From positions 1 to 60,050 of the forward strand of contig CANHDJ010000002.1 in the NCBI GenBank assembly GCA_947459425.1: a stretch of 60,050 nt of DNA, given 5' to 3'. This document shows, piece by piece, positions 28,177-36,699 of this stretch. Position 1 is the stretch's first letter, and each line of letters opens with the position of its first letter. The translations under genes and the position numbers were made by a program. The notes beneath the pieces were generated by a model that did no database searches, was not told where the DNA came from, and saw only the letters and a list, made by a program, of their open reading frames with translations. The stretch is from Ignavibacteria bacterium. GTDB lineage: Bacteria > Bacteroidota > Ignavibacteria > Kapaibacteriales > UBA4661.

Positions 28177-29097
28177 TTATCCATCAATCACCACAATCAA
28201 GTAGCGTGAGGTTTGCCAGAATTTTTTCGGGTCGGTAATCGTAATTTTCTTTTTGTCATCCGAAACCTTGATGTACTGCAAATTATGCGTCGAAACGACT
28301 TCGTTGAGCGTACCGGGGAGGCTAATTTCCGTTTGGCGCGTGATATTAACGGCGGTAAAGGCGCTTAAATTGAGATTGTCGTTTGGAACACGCTTGCCGC
28401 CGATAAAGCCAAGTACCGTGCCTTTGCGGTCAATAATTTTGTTGGATTCAAGAAAACTCTGCGTTCCGACGACGTAGTAGCACGTGTTGGTTTCTTCGGT
28501 GAGCGTGGAAACTTGGTCGTTCAAGGCGGCTCTCTCTTCGGTGAGCGAAGCAACTTTTCCAGAAAGTTCGGCAACTTTCGTGTTTAAGCCGCCAATTTCC
28601 TCTTTTTGTGTCTGAATAATCACGTTCAAATCCGCAATAACCTGTTCGTAGCTGGCGATTTGATTCGCAAATTTGGTATTGCTGCGTTTGAGTTCCGAAA
28701 TACGCGATTGATTTTCTTTCAAACGCTTTTCGTTATCCTGCATTTTTTTCGATAAAAGCTGGATTTTTTTGGTGATTTCCTGACGATAGTCCGGGGATTT
28801 CTGCTCTACGCCGCGCGTATTGAGTTCGCCGGAGAGCGAGGAAAGTTCGGTATAAACCTCGCTAATAAACTTTGTGGTTTCGACAACTTCATTAAAAAGG
28901 CTGTCTTTTTCGCTTGCTGTGATCGTCAATCGCCGTACTTCTTCGGCAAGTTCCTCGCGGGATTTACTGGCGAGTTGGGCATCGTCAATTGGCTCATCGT
29001 CGCGTTTGCCTTTGGTGCAATCCGCAAGACCAATAGCAAGCGTCAGCACGAGCGCTCCGGCAAGGAGACGCAGCATAGAGAAGGGTTTTCGCATCAT
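28177..29097 (-). CDS. Envelope coiled-coil protein, possible lipoprotein
   Basis: About 306 residues from ATG 29097 (MMRKPFSMLRLL); an ATG at 29139 would add 14 residues. A hydrophobic signal (LLAGALVLTLAIGLADC) ends in Cys, but Asp before the Cys makes a poor lipobox. A long heptad-repeat region (about 30-190, rich in Lys/Glu/Leu) forms a coiled coil. A compact C-terminal domain contains CYYVVGTQSFLESNKIIDRKG, then beta-rich residues to the end. This layout recurs in Bacteroidota proteins of unknown function. The domain may sit in the periplasm. The role is unknown. Confidence 0.7.
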   Translation of the reverse strand: MMRKPFSMLRLLAGALVLTLAIGLADCTKGKRDDEPIDDAQLASKSREELAEEVRRLTITASEKDSLFNEVVETTKFISEVYTELSSLSGELNTRGVEQKSPDYRQEITKKIQLLSKKMQDNEKRLKENQSRISELKRSNTKFANQIASYEQVIADLNVIIQTQKEEIGGLNTKVAELSGKVASLTEERAALNDQVSTLTEETNTCYYVVGTQSFLESNKIIDRKGTVLGFIGGKRVPNDNLNLSAFTAVNITRQTEISLPGTLNEVVSTHNLQYIKVSDDKKKITITDPKKFWQTSRYLIVVIDG

Positions 29098-29160
29098 TGT
29101 TGGTATGAAAGAAATGGTTCGAGAAATATGGGTTGACAATGGAACAGTCGAGGACGCGAG

Positions 29161-30189
29161 TCACGACGCGAACGATACACGCATTTGCGGCGTAAGGCGG
29201 CGAATAAGCAGATAAGCGCTCATAAATATGAGCGCTCCGAGCAAAAGTAGCAATAATCCACGCCCCAGAGAGATACCGTAGGGCGACATTTCCACGCCCT
29301 GACTGGGCGCATACAGTGCGACAATGGCAATAGCGTTACTCAGAAAATGTGCCACAATGGGCAATGCTAAACTCTGGGTGTAATATGCCAAAAATCCCAG
29401 ATATGCGCCAATCAAAATAAGCGGTATGACCGAAAGCGGATTAAAATGCAAAATACCAAAGAGAATAGCCGTCACAATCACAGCACGGCGAAGCGGGTAG
29501 ACTTCTTCCAACGAGCGCTGAAGTACGCCCCGAAATAAAACTTCTTCGGCAAATGCCGGCACGACAGCACCAATAATCAACGCCCGTACAGATTCCCAAG
29601 CCGTTGTCCCGGCAAAGGAAGTGCGATAGAACTGCTCGACCATATCCGACCAAGCGCGAAGCTGCTGATAAACGGGCATCATAAACGACGGAGTCAGACG
29701 CTCTTGGACAGCAATAAATCCGGCATCGAAAATTTGTATGCCGAAAATACCAATGAGTCCCAATGCCCATTGCAAAACAGTGACTTCGCCGCCAGAGCGC
29801 ATGAGTCCTTGCGTTTTAAGCGGCGAATAGCGCATAATCAGTAGCGCGGGAATGAGCATAAAGAGTATTTGACCCAATCCTTGCAAGACAATTTCAAACC
29901 CGACAGAATGATTTCGTGCCAAGGAGTGAAGCGCACCGCCAGCAAATTGGTACATCAAATAAATACTCACCACCGCCGCAAAGCCATATTTTGCATGAGC
30001 GAAGGGTTCCTTATCTGGAATGACGGCACTCTGTTCTTCGGGGGACAAAGGTTGCATTTCCGGCACAACAAAAGGCAATGGCGCGGCGAGTGCGTCATCG
30101 TCGTGGGGCGGCAAGGGGGTCGAGTCGTGAGGAGCGGTACGGGAGCGCTCGTCGTCGGGCAGATGTTCGTTTTCTGGCGGTTGATTCAT
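29161..30189 (-). CDS. CPBP-family intramembrane metalloprotease
   Basis: 342 residues. An acidic, proline-rich cytoplasmic N-terminus (about 1-65) precedes eight or so membrane helices. The Abi/CAAX-like motifs are present: FAEEVLFRGVLQRSL (EExxxR), FGILHFNP (FxxxH) and HFLSNAIA (HxxxN). The family cleaves membrane or prenylated proteins inside the bilayer; some members mature or resist bacteriocins. The target is unknown. Between its start and rpsF lie 340 bases that carry the rpsF promoter. Confidence 0.87.
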   Translation of the reverse strand: MNQPPENEHLPDDERSRTAPHDSTPLPPHDDDALAAPLPFVVPEMQPLSPEEQSAVIPDKEPFAHAKYGFAAVVSIYLMYQFAGGALHSLARNHSVGFEIVLQGLGQILFMLIPALLIMRYSPLKTQGLMRSGGEVTVLQWALGLIGIFGIQIFDAGFIAVQERLTPSFMMPVYQQLRAWSDMVEQFYRTSFAGTTAWESVRALIIGAVVPAFAEEVLFRGVLQRSLEEVYPLRRAVIVTAILFGILHFNPLSVIPLILIGAYLGFLAYYTQSLALPIVAHFLSNAIAIVALYAPSQGVEMSPYGISLGRGLLLLLLGALIFMSAYLLIRRLTPQMRVSFAS

Positions 30190-30339
30190 GCGTTATTACT
30201 CAAGGGAGGCGGTCAATCGGTAAACGTATGTCGAAAAAAATAACCACACCCAATTTACACAGCATTCAGCGCGTCAGCAAGGAGTTTTTCAACCTTTTTC
30301 GGGTTATGGGGGCAGACATAATGTTTTATGCGATTTTTT

Positions 30340-30370
30340 TTTGCCAACAAAAAAAAACCTCGTATATTTG
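30340..30370 (+). promoter_or_regulatory. Bacteroidota-type promoter for rpsF-rplI
   Basis: TTTG at 30340-30343 and TATATTTG at 30363-30370 are separated by exactly 19 bases, a full match to the -33/-7 consensus TTTG-N19-TAnnTTTG. A leader of roughly 150 bases follows, long enough for a ribosomal-protein autoregulatory structure; a 5-bp hairpin (ACGGC-GGAAG-GCTGT) is visible near 30480 but I could not confirm an S6:S18 motif. The rest of 30190-30529 shows nothing. Confidence 0.7.
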
Positions 30371-30529
30371 CCGTTCTGTAACAAAATGTTGCTCCTGCTT
30401 TTTGCTAGTCGGTATGTCTTTGAAAAAGCATACCACAAAAGAATTCACTGGAAAACTTCTCTCCAAGAATCTTCTTTGTACGGCGGAAGGCTGTTTTTTT
30501 TCTAAACACCCAAAGGAGTTGTAGGTTCA

Positions 30530-30967
30530 ATGAATCCTAAACACACTTACGAAACGACGTTTATCGTCAACGCCTCGCTCGAAGACGCAAATATCGAGCC
30601 TGTGGTCAACGGTACGATTGATTTTATCCAAAACAACGGTGGCACTATTACCACGCTGGATAAATGGGGTCGCCGACGTTTGGCATATCCGATTCAAAAA
30701 AAGCACAATGGCTACTACGTCTATGTGATGTACGAAGCACCGCCAACGCTGCTACCGCAATTGGAGCGCTATTTTCAGTTGGAAGAGAATGTTTTGCGCC
30801 ATTTGTCTATCAAAATGAATGGTCACGCCATTGAGTTTCGCAAGCAATTCTTGCAAAACCGCCATGACCTTCTCCTCGAAACAGCTGCCGCAGAAACAGC
30901 CGCAGCAACGGCTGATGGTGGCGATGACGCAGTTGAAACAACTATTTCTGACGCAAGTGTCGCATAA
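30530..30967 (+). CDS. rpsF: 30S ribosomal protein S6
   Basis: 145 residues. The S6 fold is clear: YETTFIVNASLEDANIEPVV at the N-terminus, TITTLDKWGRRRLAYPIQKKHNGYY (two blocks) and ENVLRHLSIKM. An Ala/Thr/Asp-rich tail (about 118-145) is typical of longer S6 variants. S6 binds S18 and 16S rRNA in the small-subunit platform. AAGGAG lies about 13 bases before the ATG. rplI follows after 41 bases; rpsR and ssb, often found between, are absent. Confidence 0.96.
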   Translation: MNPKHTYETTFIVNASLEDANIEPVVNGTIDFIQNNGGTITTLDKWGRRRLAYPIQKKHNGYYVYVMYEAPPTLLPQLERYFQLEENVLRHLSIKMNGHAIEFRKQFLQNRHDLLLETAAAETAAATADGGDDAVETTISDASVA

Positions 30968-31008
30968 TTTTTCTCTACCGAACTATTCCATCTGAAGGAT
31001 TTACCATC

Positions 31009-31455
31009 ATGAAAATCATTCTCCGTGAAAACGTCGAGCATTTGGGCGCGGTAGGCGAAATTGTGAACGTCCGCGACGGTTATGCTCGTAATTTCCTCAT
31101 TCCGCGTGGTTTGGCATACTATGCCTCGCCCAAAGCAATTCGTGTGCTGGATGGTGAAAAGAAACACTACGAAGCACGTATGGCGAAACTCAAAACTGCT
31201 GCAGAACTTATCGCAGCGCGTCTTGCCGATACGCAAGTCTCTATCGCTATGCAAGTCGGCGAAGAAGGTCGTCTTTTCGGCAGCGTTACCAATCAAATGA
31301 TTGCGCAAGAACTCACCGACAAAGGCTTCGATATTGACCGCCGCACTATCGTCTTGGACGATCCGATTAAGAGCATCGGTGAGTTTGAGGTTATCGTGAA
31401 ACTTCACCCTGAAGTCCACGCACCGCTTAAAGTCTGGGTGACAAGCGCTGCTTAA
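31009..31455 (+). CDS. rplI: 50S ribosomal protein L9
   Basis: 148 residues, normal length. N-terminal domain MKIILRENVEHLGAVGEIV and DGYARNFLIPRGLAYYAS (the L9 signature), the long connecting helix (about 41-75) and the C-terminal domain (FGSVTNQMIAQEL, IVLDDPIKSIGEFEVIVKLH). L9 binds 23S rRNA near L1 and helps keep reading frame. AAGGAT about 10 bases upstream of ATG may act as a ribosome-binding site. Confidence 0.97.
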   Translation: MKIILRENVEHLGAVGEIVNVRDGYARNFLIPRGLAYYASPKAIRVLDGEKKHYEARMAKLKTAAELIAARLADTQVSIAMQVGEEGRLFGSVTNQMIAQELTDKGFDIDRRTIVLDDPIKSIGEFEVIVKLHPEVHAPLKVWVTSAA

Positions 31456-31508
31456 ATAGGCTTTTCCCGCACGATTGTACTGGCATAGTCTTTATAGATA
31501 CACACTCA

Positions 31509-31544
31509 CAAGGCACTTTCCGGCTTTTTCGGAAACGTGCCTTG
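31509..31544 (+). terminator. Hairpin terminator after rplI
   Basis: CAAGGCAC-TTTCCG pairs with CGGAAA-C-GTGCCTTG (14 pairs, one bulged C) around the loop GCTTTTT. The following T-run is short, but the position 54 bases after the rplI stop fits a terminator. Confidence 0.65.
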
Positions 31545-31548
31545 TTGC

Positions 31549-31578
31549 TTTGGTATTCGAGAAAATTGTCTATTTTGC
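31549..31578 (+). promoter_or_regulatory. Possible Bacteroidota-type promoter for the GT-B-like gene
   Basis: TTTG (31549-31552) is followed after 18 bases by TATTTTGC (31571-31578), one position off the TAnnTTTG consensus. It lies just after the rplI terminator and about 34 bases before the next ATG. It is a weak match. Confidence 0.35.
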
Positions 31579-31611
31579 AGAAAACTATCCGACACGTGAT
31601 TACCACACCGC

Positions 31612-32727
31612 ATGAAATCACTTCTCTTTGTCGCCCACGACCCGGGCGGAGCAAATGTTATCAAGCCTGTCATTGAATATTACGCCCAGCGCAATGATAT
31701 TGCCAGCCATTGCCTGCTGCTCGGTCCGGCAGCAGAGCGCATTGCGTCTGCTTTGCCAACCTTGGAGTATCATCATATTGCCAGCCACGCTACTCCAAAT
31801 TTTCCTCAAGAACGTTCGGTGGAGCCTGAGAGTTTGTTTGCGGCTCTTGATGCTATTAAACCTGATTGTATCTTCACGGCAACAAGTTTCAACAGTACTT
31901 TGGAGCGACTCGCGGTGCAGTTCGCTCGTCTTCGCGGTATTCCTGTCGTGTCCATTATTGATTTTTGGCGAGGATATGCGATGCGTTTTACGCTTGACGG
32001 CGTACTTTCTGCCCCCGATGTTGTCTTTGTTGCTGATGGACGCATGAAACACGAGGCAGAAGTAGAACTCCCCGCCACAACGCGCGTGGTCATCTCTGGC
32101 AATCCCCATTTGGCAACAATCGGTGCAAAATACGTCGAAACAAGACAGAATGCGGCTTCTCAAGTACGCGCTCCGCTTTTGCGTATCCGATTTTTTTGCG
32201 AAAATATCCGTCATTATTATCCCGAAAAGCCCGTCAACGAATTTAGCGTTGTACCAAAACTGCTTCAAAGCCTGATTCAATGCGGCTTTCATGGAGAATT
32301 TATCATTCGACCGCATCCGATGGAATCCCGCGACATTTGGGAAGAGGAGATTGCGAACTACGAAGTCGGTATTACCAGAGGTGGTAAACGCTTCGCTGCC
32401 AAACCCGCGATTGCCGTGCGGCTTGATACCGCTACCTTTGACGAGGTTTTACGCGACAATTGCGCTGCGGTAGGTTTTAATTCAATGGCGCTTTTAGAGA
32501 CCGCTTCGGTCGGTATCCCAACCTTCTCCTATCAAATCGCAGTGCCGTCGGATTATTTTTTGGTGCCGTTTGAAGAATACGGTATTGTGCGCCTTGCACG
32601 GGAGGAAGATATTTTGCAACTTGTAAACTCTTCTCCGTTGTACATCTCAAATAATAATCAAGAAACATCAGCAGCATCTGCTCTTGATCTTATTGATCAA
32701 GTGCTGCAACAATTTCTGACAAAATAA
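31612..32727 (+). CDS. Putative GT-B-fold glycosyltransferase-like protein
   Basis: 371 residues, no signal peptide or membrane helix. It begins MKSLLFVAHDPGGANVIKPV, like an N-terminal Rossmann domain of GT-B enzymes, followed by DCIFTATSFNSTLERLAVQ and VVSIIDFW. The C-terminal half has FIIRPHPMESRDIW and AVGFNSMALLETASVGIPTFSY, a pattern (Arg-Pro-His-Pro, then Ser with ALLE) shared with CDP-glycerol and surface-carbohydrate transferases. It probably moves a sugar or a polyol phosphate to a surface glycan; donor and acceptor are unknown. A terminator and a weak promoter lie before it. Confidence 0.6.
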   Translation: MKSLLFVAHDPGGANVIKPVIEYYAQRNDIASHCLLLGPAAERIASALPTLEYHHIASHATPNFPQERSVEPESLFAALDAIKPDCIFTATSFNSTLERLAVQFARLRGIPVVSIIDFWRGYAMRFTLDGVLSAPDVVFVADGRMKHEAEVELPATTRVVISGNPHLATIGAKYVETRQNAASQVRAPLLRIRFFCENIRHYYPEKPVNEFSVVPKLLQSLIQCGFHGEFIIRPHPMESRDIWEEEIANYEVGITRGGKRFAAKPAIAVRLDTATFDEVLRDNCAAVGFNSMALLETASVGIPTFSYQIAVPSDYFLVPFEEYGIVRLAREEDILQLVNSSPLYISNNNQETSAASALDLIDQVLQQFLTK

Positions 32728-32760
32728 GCATACCCGCTTTTGCCTTATACGCTTGTTACC

Positions 32761-34065
32761 ATGCGCCTTCTCTCTGTAATCCATCGTCGCAGTGTTTTCG
32801 CCATTTGTCTTGCAATCGCAGGACTTATGCTGCTTTCCAGCCAATGCGCTCGTCAAAGCGGTGATGAAGATGTTATCACCAAACCCGATGAAATCACCTT
32901 TTGGCATTTCCGCAGCGAACCCAAACAGCGCGAGGCACTCAAAGCAATTGTGGCGCAGTTCGAGAAAGAAAATAACTGTAAAGTAACAATGGTTGACTTG
33001 ACGTGGGGCGAAGGCAAAACAAAACTTTTTGCTGCCTTCAACTCCGGCACAGCGCCTGATGTCGTCGAATTAGGCTCCGATTGGGTGACGCAATTTTCCT
33101 CCGGCGGTGTTCTCAAAAATTTATCGAAAAGCAAAATTACGCTTGATAAATTTGCCGACAATACCCGTCCGGCAGCCCTTTTCCGCGATAGTGTTTATGC
33201 GCTTCCATGGAACGTTAATACTCGCGTGATGTTCTACAACAAAGACCTACTTACAAAAGCCGGAATCGCTAAACCGCCAACAACAGGAGCAGAGCTTTTA
33301 CGCGCCGCCGAAGCTATTCAAGCCATCGGCGATGCGGCGGTTGCGCAAGGAGGGGGCAATACCGCAAACCGCGCCTATGGCTTCGGTGCAAATGGTTCGG
33401 ACGAACACCGCTTGCATAAAAAGGTATTGCCATTTTTTTGGAGCGCCGGCGGAAAAGTGCTGGATGATAGCGGCAGAGTTGTGATCAATAGCAAGCAAAA
33501 CGTTGATGCGCTGAATCTCTATCTTGCGTTGGCACGAGCGGGGTTTATCGAAACGCAACGGCAGTTGGACAATATGTTTGTTCGTGGTAACTTGGGCTTC
33601 TGGATTTCCGGCTCATGGCTGATAGAAAAAATTGCGCGTGAAAATCCGTCCTTGAAATTTGGCGTTATGCCTCTGCCGTCGTTGGGAAAAGGCAGTATTT
33701 CGGTTGTCGGCTGCAACTACGTTGCCGTCACCTACAAGGCGCAAAATCCCATTCTCGCAAAACGTTTTGCTCTCTTCATCACCGATGGAAAACAGGCATT
33801 GGAGCTTCTGAAACAATTCCAAGATGCGGGCATTCCCGCCGATAAACGCTTTATGAACGATGATTTTGTGCGCTCGTTGCCATACAATGACGTATTTTTG
33901 CAGCAACTTACTACGTCGCAAATGCCGCCAATGCACCCGCACTGGCTTGATATAGAGCGGGTTATTGAAGATGCCATCGTCGAAGCGCTCTACGGCATAC
34001 GTTCTGCGGAACAAGCGTTGGAGAAGGCACACTGGCTTATCACGGACATTGTTACGAGACCGTAA
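32761..34065 (+). CDS. Extracellular sugar-binding (ABC-type) lipoprotein
   Basis: 434 residues from ATG 32761; a TTG frame start at 32740 is not favoured. The signal MRLLSVIHRRSVFAICLAIAG, then LMLLSSQC, ends in a lipobox-like Cys (Gln before Cys is atypical). The mature part is a class B/D solute-binding protein: ITFWHFRSEPKQREALKAIV, AFNSGTAPDVVELGSDWV, ALPWNVNTRVMFYNKDLL and LGFWISGSWLIEKI. It should capture a sugar for an ABC importer. No permease or ATPase gene is in the window, so the transporter is encoded elsewhere. The DUF29 gene follows after 43 bases. Confidence 0.85.
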   Translation: MRLLSVIHRRSVFAICLAIAGLMLLSSQCARQSGDEDVITKPDEITFWHFRSEPKQREALKAIVAQFEKENNCKVTMVDLTWGEGKTKLFAAFNSGTAPDVVELGSDWVTQFSSGGVLKNLSKSKITLDKFADNTRPAALFRDSVYALPWNVNTRVMFYNKDLLTKAGIAKPPTTGAELLRAAEAIQAIGDAAVAQGGGNTANRAYGFGANGSDEHRLHKKVLPFFWSAGGKVLDDSGRVVINSKQNVDALNLYLALARAGFIETQRQLDNMFVRGNLGFWISGSWLIEKIARENPSLKFGVMPLPSLGKGSISVVGCNYVAVTYKAQNPILAKRFALFITDGKQALELLKQFQDAGIPADKRFMNDDFVRSLPYNDVFLQQLTTSQMPPMHPHWLDIERVIEDAIVEALYGIRSAEQALEKAHWLITDIVTRP

Positions 34066-34108
34066 TGGAGAAATTTTCTTTGTCGTATTGGTATGCTAAA
34101 GAGTTATT

Positions 34109-34543
34109 ATGGAAGAACTTGAGCAATTACGCACGTATCTCGAAACCAGTCGTTACGATGATGCACTCGTGTTGATTGGAGAAATGGAAGAAATGGCAAA
34201 AGACGATAAACTCAACAAAATCGGTAGTTTTGCTATTGTTCTTCTTCTGCATTGTATCAAACAACACGCTGAGAAGCGCCTCACACGATCATGGGGGGTT
34301 TCGATACGCAACGCAGTCCGCGAAATTGAACGCGCAAATAAACGGCGCAGTAGCGGTGGTTACTACGCTTCCGAGACAGATATTCGTGAAATTTTGGCAA
34401 GCGTTTATCCAACGGCACTTGACCGAGCCTCACTTGAAGTCCATGAAGGTCGCTATGACACGAGTGAGCTTGCACAAATGGTTGACCGCGACTACATTAT
34501 CAAACAAGCACTCGCACTTATCCTCCAAGAGCAGCATCAATAG
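34109..34543 (+). CDS. DUF29-like small protein
   Basis: 144 residues, soluble and helical. The block KIGSFAIVLLLHCIKQHAEK followed by SWGVSIRNAVREIERA and the YPTALDRASLEVH segment resemble the DUF29 family common in cyanobacteria, which has no established function. Some DUF29 genes lie near toxin or mobile genes; here the neighbours are a sugar-binding lipoprotein and an M16 peptidase. Identification is by pattern only. Confidence 0.55.
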   Translation: MEELEQLRTYLETSRYDDALVLIGEMEEMAKDDKLNKIGSFAIVLLLHCIKQHAEKRLTRSWGVSIRNAVREIERANKRRSSGGYYASETDIREILASVYPTALDRASLEVHEGRYDTSELAQMVDRDYIIKQALALILQEQHQ

Positions 34544-34616
34544 TGATGAATAGGACTTTTGGACTTGTTCTTTTCTCTGATAAATTGTCTTTCCTCATTT
34601 GTAAATTTTTCCCCAA

Positions 34617-35870
34617 ATGCACTATCAAACCCTTGATAACGGCTTGCGAGTCGTGGTGATTCCTCGCCAAAATGCGCCCGTAGTGTCGGTTGCCGTCACT
34701 TACGGCGTTGGCTCGTATTCGGAATCGCCCACTAATACTGGCTTTGCGCACCTTTTTGAACATCTGATGTTTGAAGGCTCAGAAAATGTCGCCCACGGAA
34801 TGTTCGACAAATACTGCTCTGAAGCGGGCGGCGACAATAACGCCTACACCACCTTCGACAAAACCACCTACTATATGTCGCTTCCGGCGCATCAGGTGGA
34901 ATTGGGCTTGTGGCTGGAGGCAGACCGCATGGCTTCTTTTGGTGTGAATGAGGATGCGCTCAATGTGCAGAAAAATGTCGTTGTGGAGGAAATTAACCAA
35001 AACGTCGAGAACTCGCCTTACGGCACATACTCACGTGTTCTGAGCCGTCTGGCATTTGCGCCGGAAGCCGGGTATAGCTGGGAAGTCTATGGCGACCCCA
35101 AACACGTTGCGGCTTCGACGCTTCAGGATGTACGCTCGTTTTTTACCAATTTTTATCGTCCCGATAATGCGTGTTTGGTGGTTTGTGGCGATGTTACGCC
35201 GGAAGCCGCATTACCGCTTGTTCATAAGCATTTTGGCATTATTCCGCGTGGAACGCTGCCGCTCACGCAAAAGCCATTTCACCACGATTTTCGCTTAGGA
35301 AAGCGCCACCAGCGCGTTCAAGACACTATTCCGACAGATTCAATTTTCTGTTCGTACCATTTTGACGGCTACATGACGCATGAAGTCTATGTTGCCGATG
35401 TGCTGTGCAGTGTTATTTCCGACGGCATGAGTTCTCGTCTTTACAAAACGCTTGCCTACGAGCAGCAGATAGCATCGGATGTGAATGCCTACGTGGACGA
35501 CCGCCGCCACACGAGTCTTTTCACCATTTATGCAGTGTCGAATGGCGCAGAGCATAGCTGTGATGCGATGTACGAGTCAATGTGGCAGGTACTCGCGGAT
35601 GTCGTACAGAACGGCATTACGGAGCGGGAATTGACCAAGGCAAAAAATCGCATTCGCACACGCATTGCCCGCACGGTACAACGCGCTTCGGGCATTGCCG
35701 ATGAAGCCGCGCACCAAGCACTTTTCTTCAATGATCCTTCGCGTGTTTTCCGTCTCGCCGACGACTATGCCGCCATCACCGCCGAAGAAATCCACCAGTT
35801 TGCAGCAAAACTCTTCACCGTTGACAATGAAGTGCGGGTAGATTTTGTACCGAAGGAACTCACAGCGTAA
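34617..35870 (+). CDS. M16-family zinc metallopeptidase (insulinase/mitochondrial processing peptidase type)
   Basis: 417 residues, a single full M16 half-clamshell. The inverted zinc motif HxxEH is HLFEHLMFEG (about residue 46), and the downstream Glu is in NVVVEEINQN (about 125-130). A typical C-terminal inactive-type domain carries SDGMSSRLYKTLAYEQ followed by IASDVNAYVD. It has no signal peptide, so it may act in the cytoplasm or periplasm as a dimer with a partner. The substrate is unknown. The sirtuin gene follows 24 bases later. Confidence 0.9.
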   Translation: MHYQTLDNGLRVVVIPRQNAPVVSVAVTYGVGSYSESPTNTGFAHLFEHLMFEGSENVAHGMFDKYCSEAGGDNNAYTTFDKTTYYMSLPAHQVELGLWLEADRMASFGVNEDALNVQKNVVVEEINQNVENSPYGTYSRVLSRLAFAPEAGYSWEVYGDPKHVAASTLQDVRSFFTNFYRPDNACLVVCGDVTPEAALPLVHKHFGIIPRGTLPLTQKPFHHDFRLGKRHQRVQDTIPTDSIFCSYHFDGYMTHEVYVADVLCSVISDGMSSRLYKTLAYEQQIASDVNAYVDDRRHTSLFTIYAVSNGAEHSCDAMYESMWQVLADVVQNGITERELTKAKNRIRTRIARTVQRASGIADEAAHQALFFNDPSRVFRLADDYAAITAEEIHQFAAKLFTVDNEVRVDFVPKELTA

Positions 35871-35894
35871 TTTGATGAATAATTCTTCAATGCA

Positions 35895-36662
35895 ATGTCC
35901 TATATTTTCAGCGACAATCTTCTCCAAACTCTCATCGAAGCCCGTAGTATTGCGGTCTTGACGGGTGCGGGTATTTCTGCCGAAAGCGGCGTAGCTACTT
36001 TCCGCGATCCAAACGGGCTATGGGCAAAATTTCGTCCTGAAGAACTTGCCAGTATGGACGGTTTTTTGAAAAACCCCAATCGTGTTTGGGAATGGTACGA
36101 AGCCCGGCGCGACGTGATAGACCGTGTACAGCCTAACGCCGGGCATACCGCGCTTGTGCAGATGCAGGATTGGTGCGAGCAGCAAGGAAAGCGCTTCACG
36201 CTTATCACGCAGAATGTTGACCGTTTGCACCAGCAAGCCGGAAGCCGTGATGTTATCGAACTGCACGGCAATATCATCGAAAATTATTGTTCGCGCTGCA
36301 CAAAGCCACATGAATACCGCCATTCCGCCGAAACTGCCGCCAAAGAGCCACCGCGCTGCACCTATTGTGGCGGCATGATACGCCCTGCGGTAGTCTGGTT
36401 CGGCGAGATGCTGCCGCCGTTGGCACTGGAAGCCGCACAGGAAGCCGCCCAGACGTGTACTATCTTTTTCAGCATTGGCACGTCGGCGGAAGTCTATCCT
36501 GCGGCAGGGCTGCCGATAGAGGCGAAGCGGGCGGGCGCACTGTTTATCGAGGTCAACCCGAACCAAACGGCAATTACTCGTTTTGCAGACGTGAGCATTA
36601 GTGCGCCTTCGGGCGAAGCATTACCAGCACTTTTTGTCGCAATGATGGCGAAAAGCACATAA
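35895..36662 (+). CDS. cobB: NAD-dependent protein deacylase (Sir2/CobB, SIRT5-like)
   Basis: 255 residues. The sirtuin core is complete: LTGAGISAESGVATFRD, LITQNVDRLHQQAGS, ELHGN with the catalytic His, a CxxC-Cx2C zinc site (YCSRC and CTYCGG), and ISIGTSA-like FFSIGTSAEVYPAA. The YEARR segment (Tyr-x-x-Arg at about residues 58-61) is the SIRT5/CobB signature for succinyl- and malonyl-lysine, so desuccinylase or demalonylase action is likely beside deacetylation. It reads with the M16 and lon genes. Confidence 0.93.
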   Translation: MSYIFSDNLLQTLIEARSIAVLTGAGISAESGVATFRDPNGLWAKFRPEELASMDGFLKNPNRVWEWYEARRDVIDRVQPNAGHTALVQMQDWCEQQGKRFTLITQNVDRLHQQAGSRDVIELHGNIIENYCSRCTKPHEYRHSAETAAKEPPRCTYCGGMIRPAVVWFGEMLPPLALEAAQEAAQTCTIFFSIGTSAEVYPAAGLPIEAKRAGALFIEVNPNQTAITRFADVSISAPSGEALPALFVAMMAKST

Positions 36663-36699
36663 ATTCACAACGCAATTTCCTTTTGAATCCCTTTCACCC

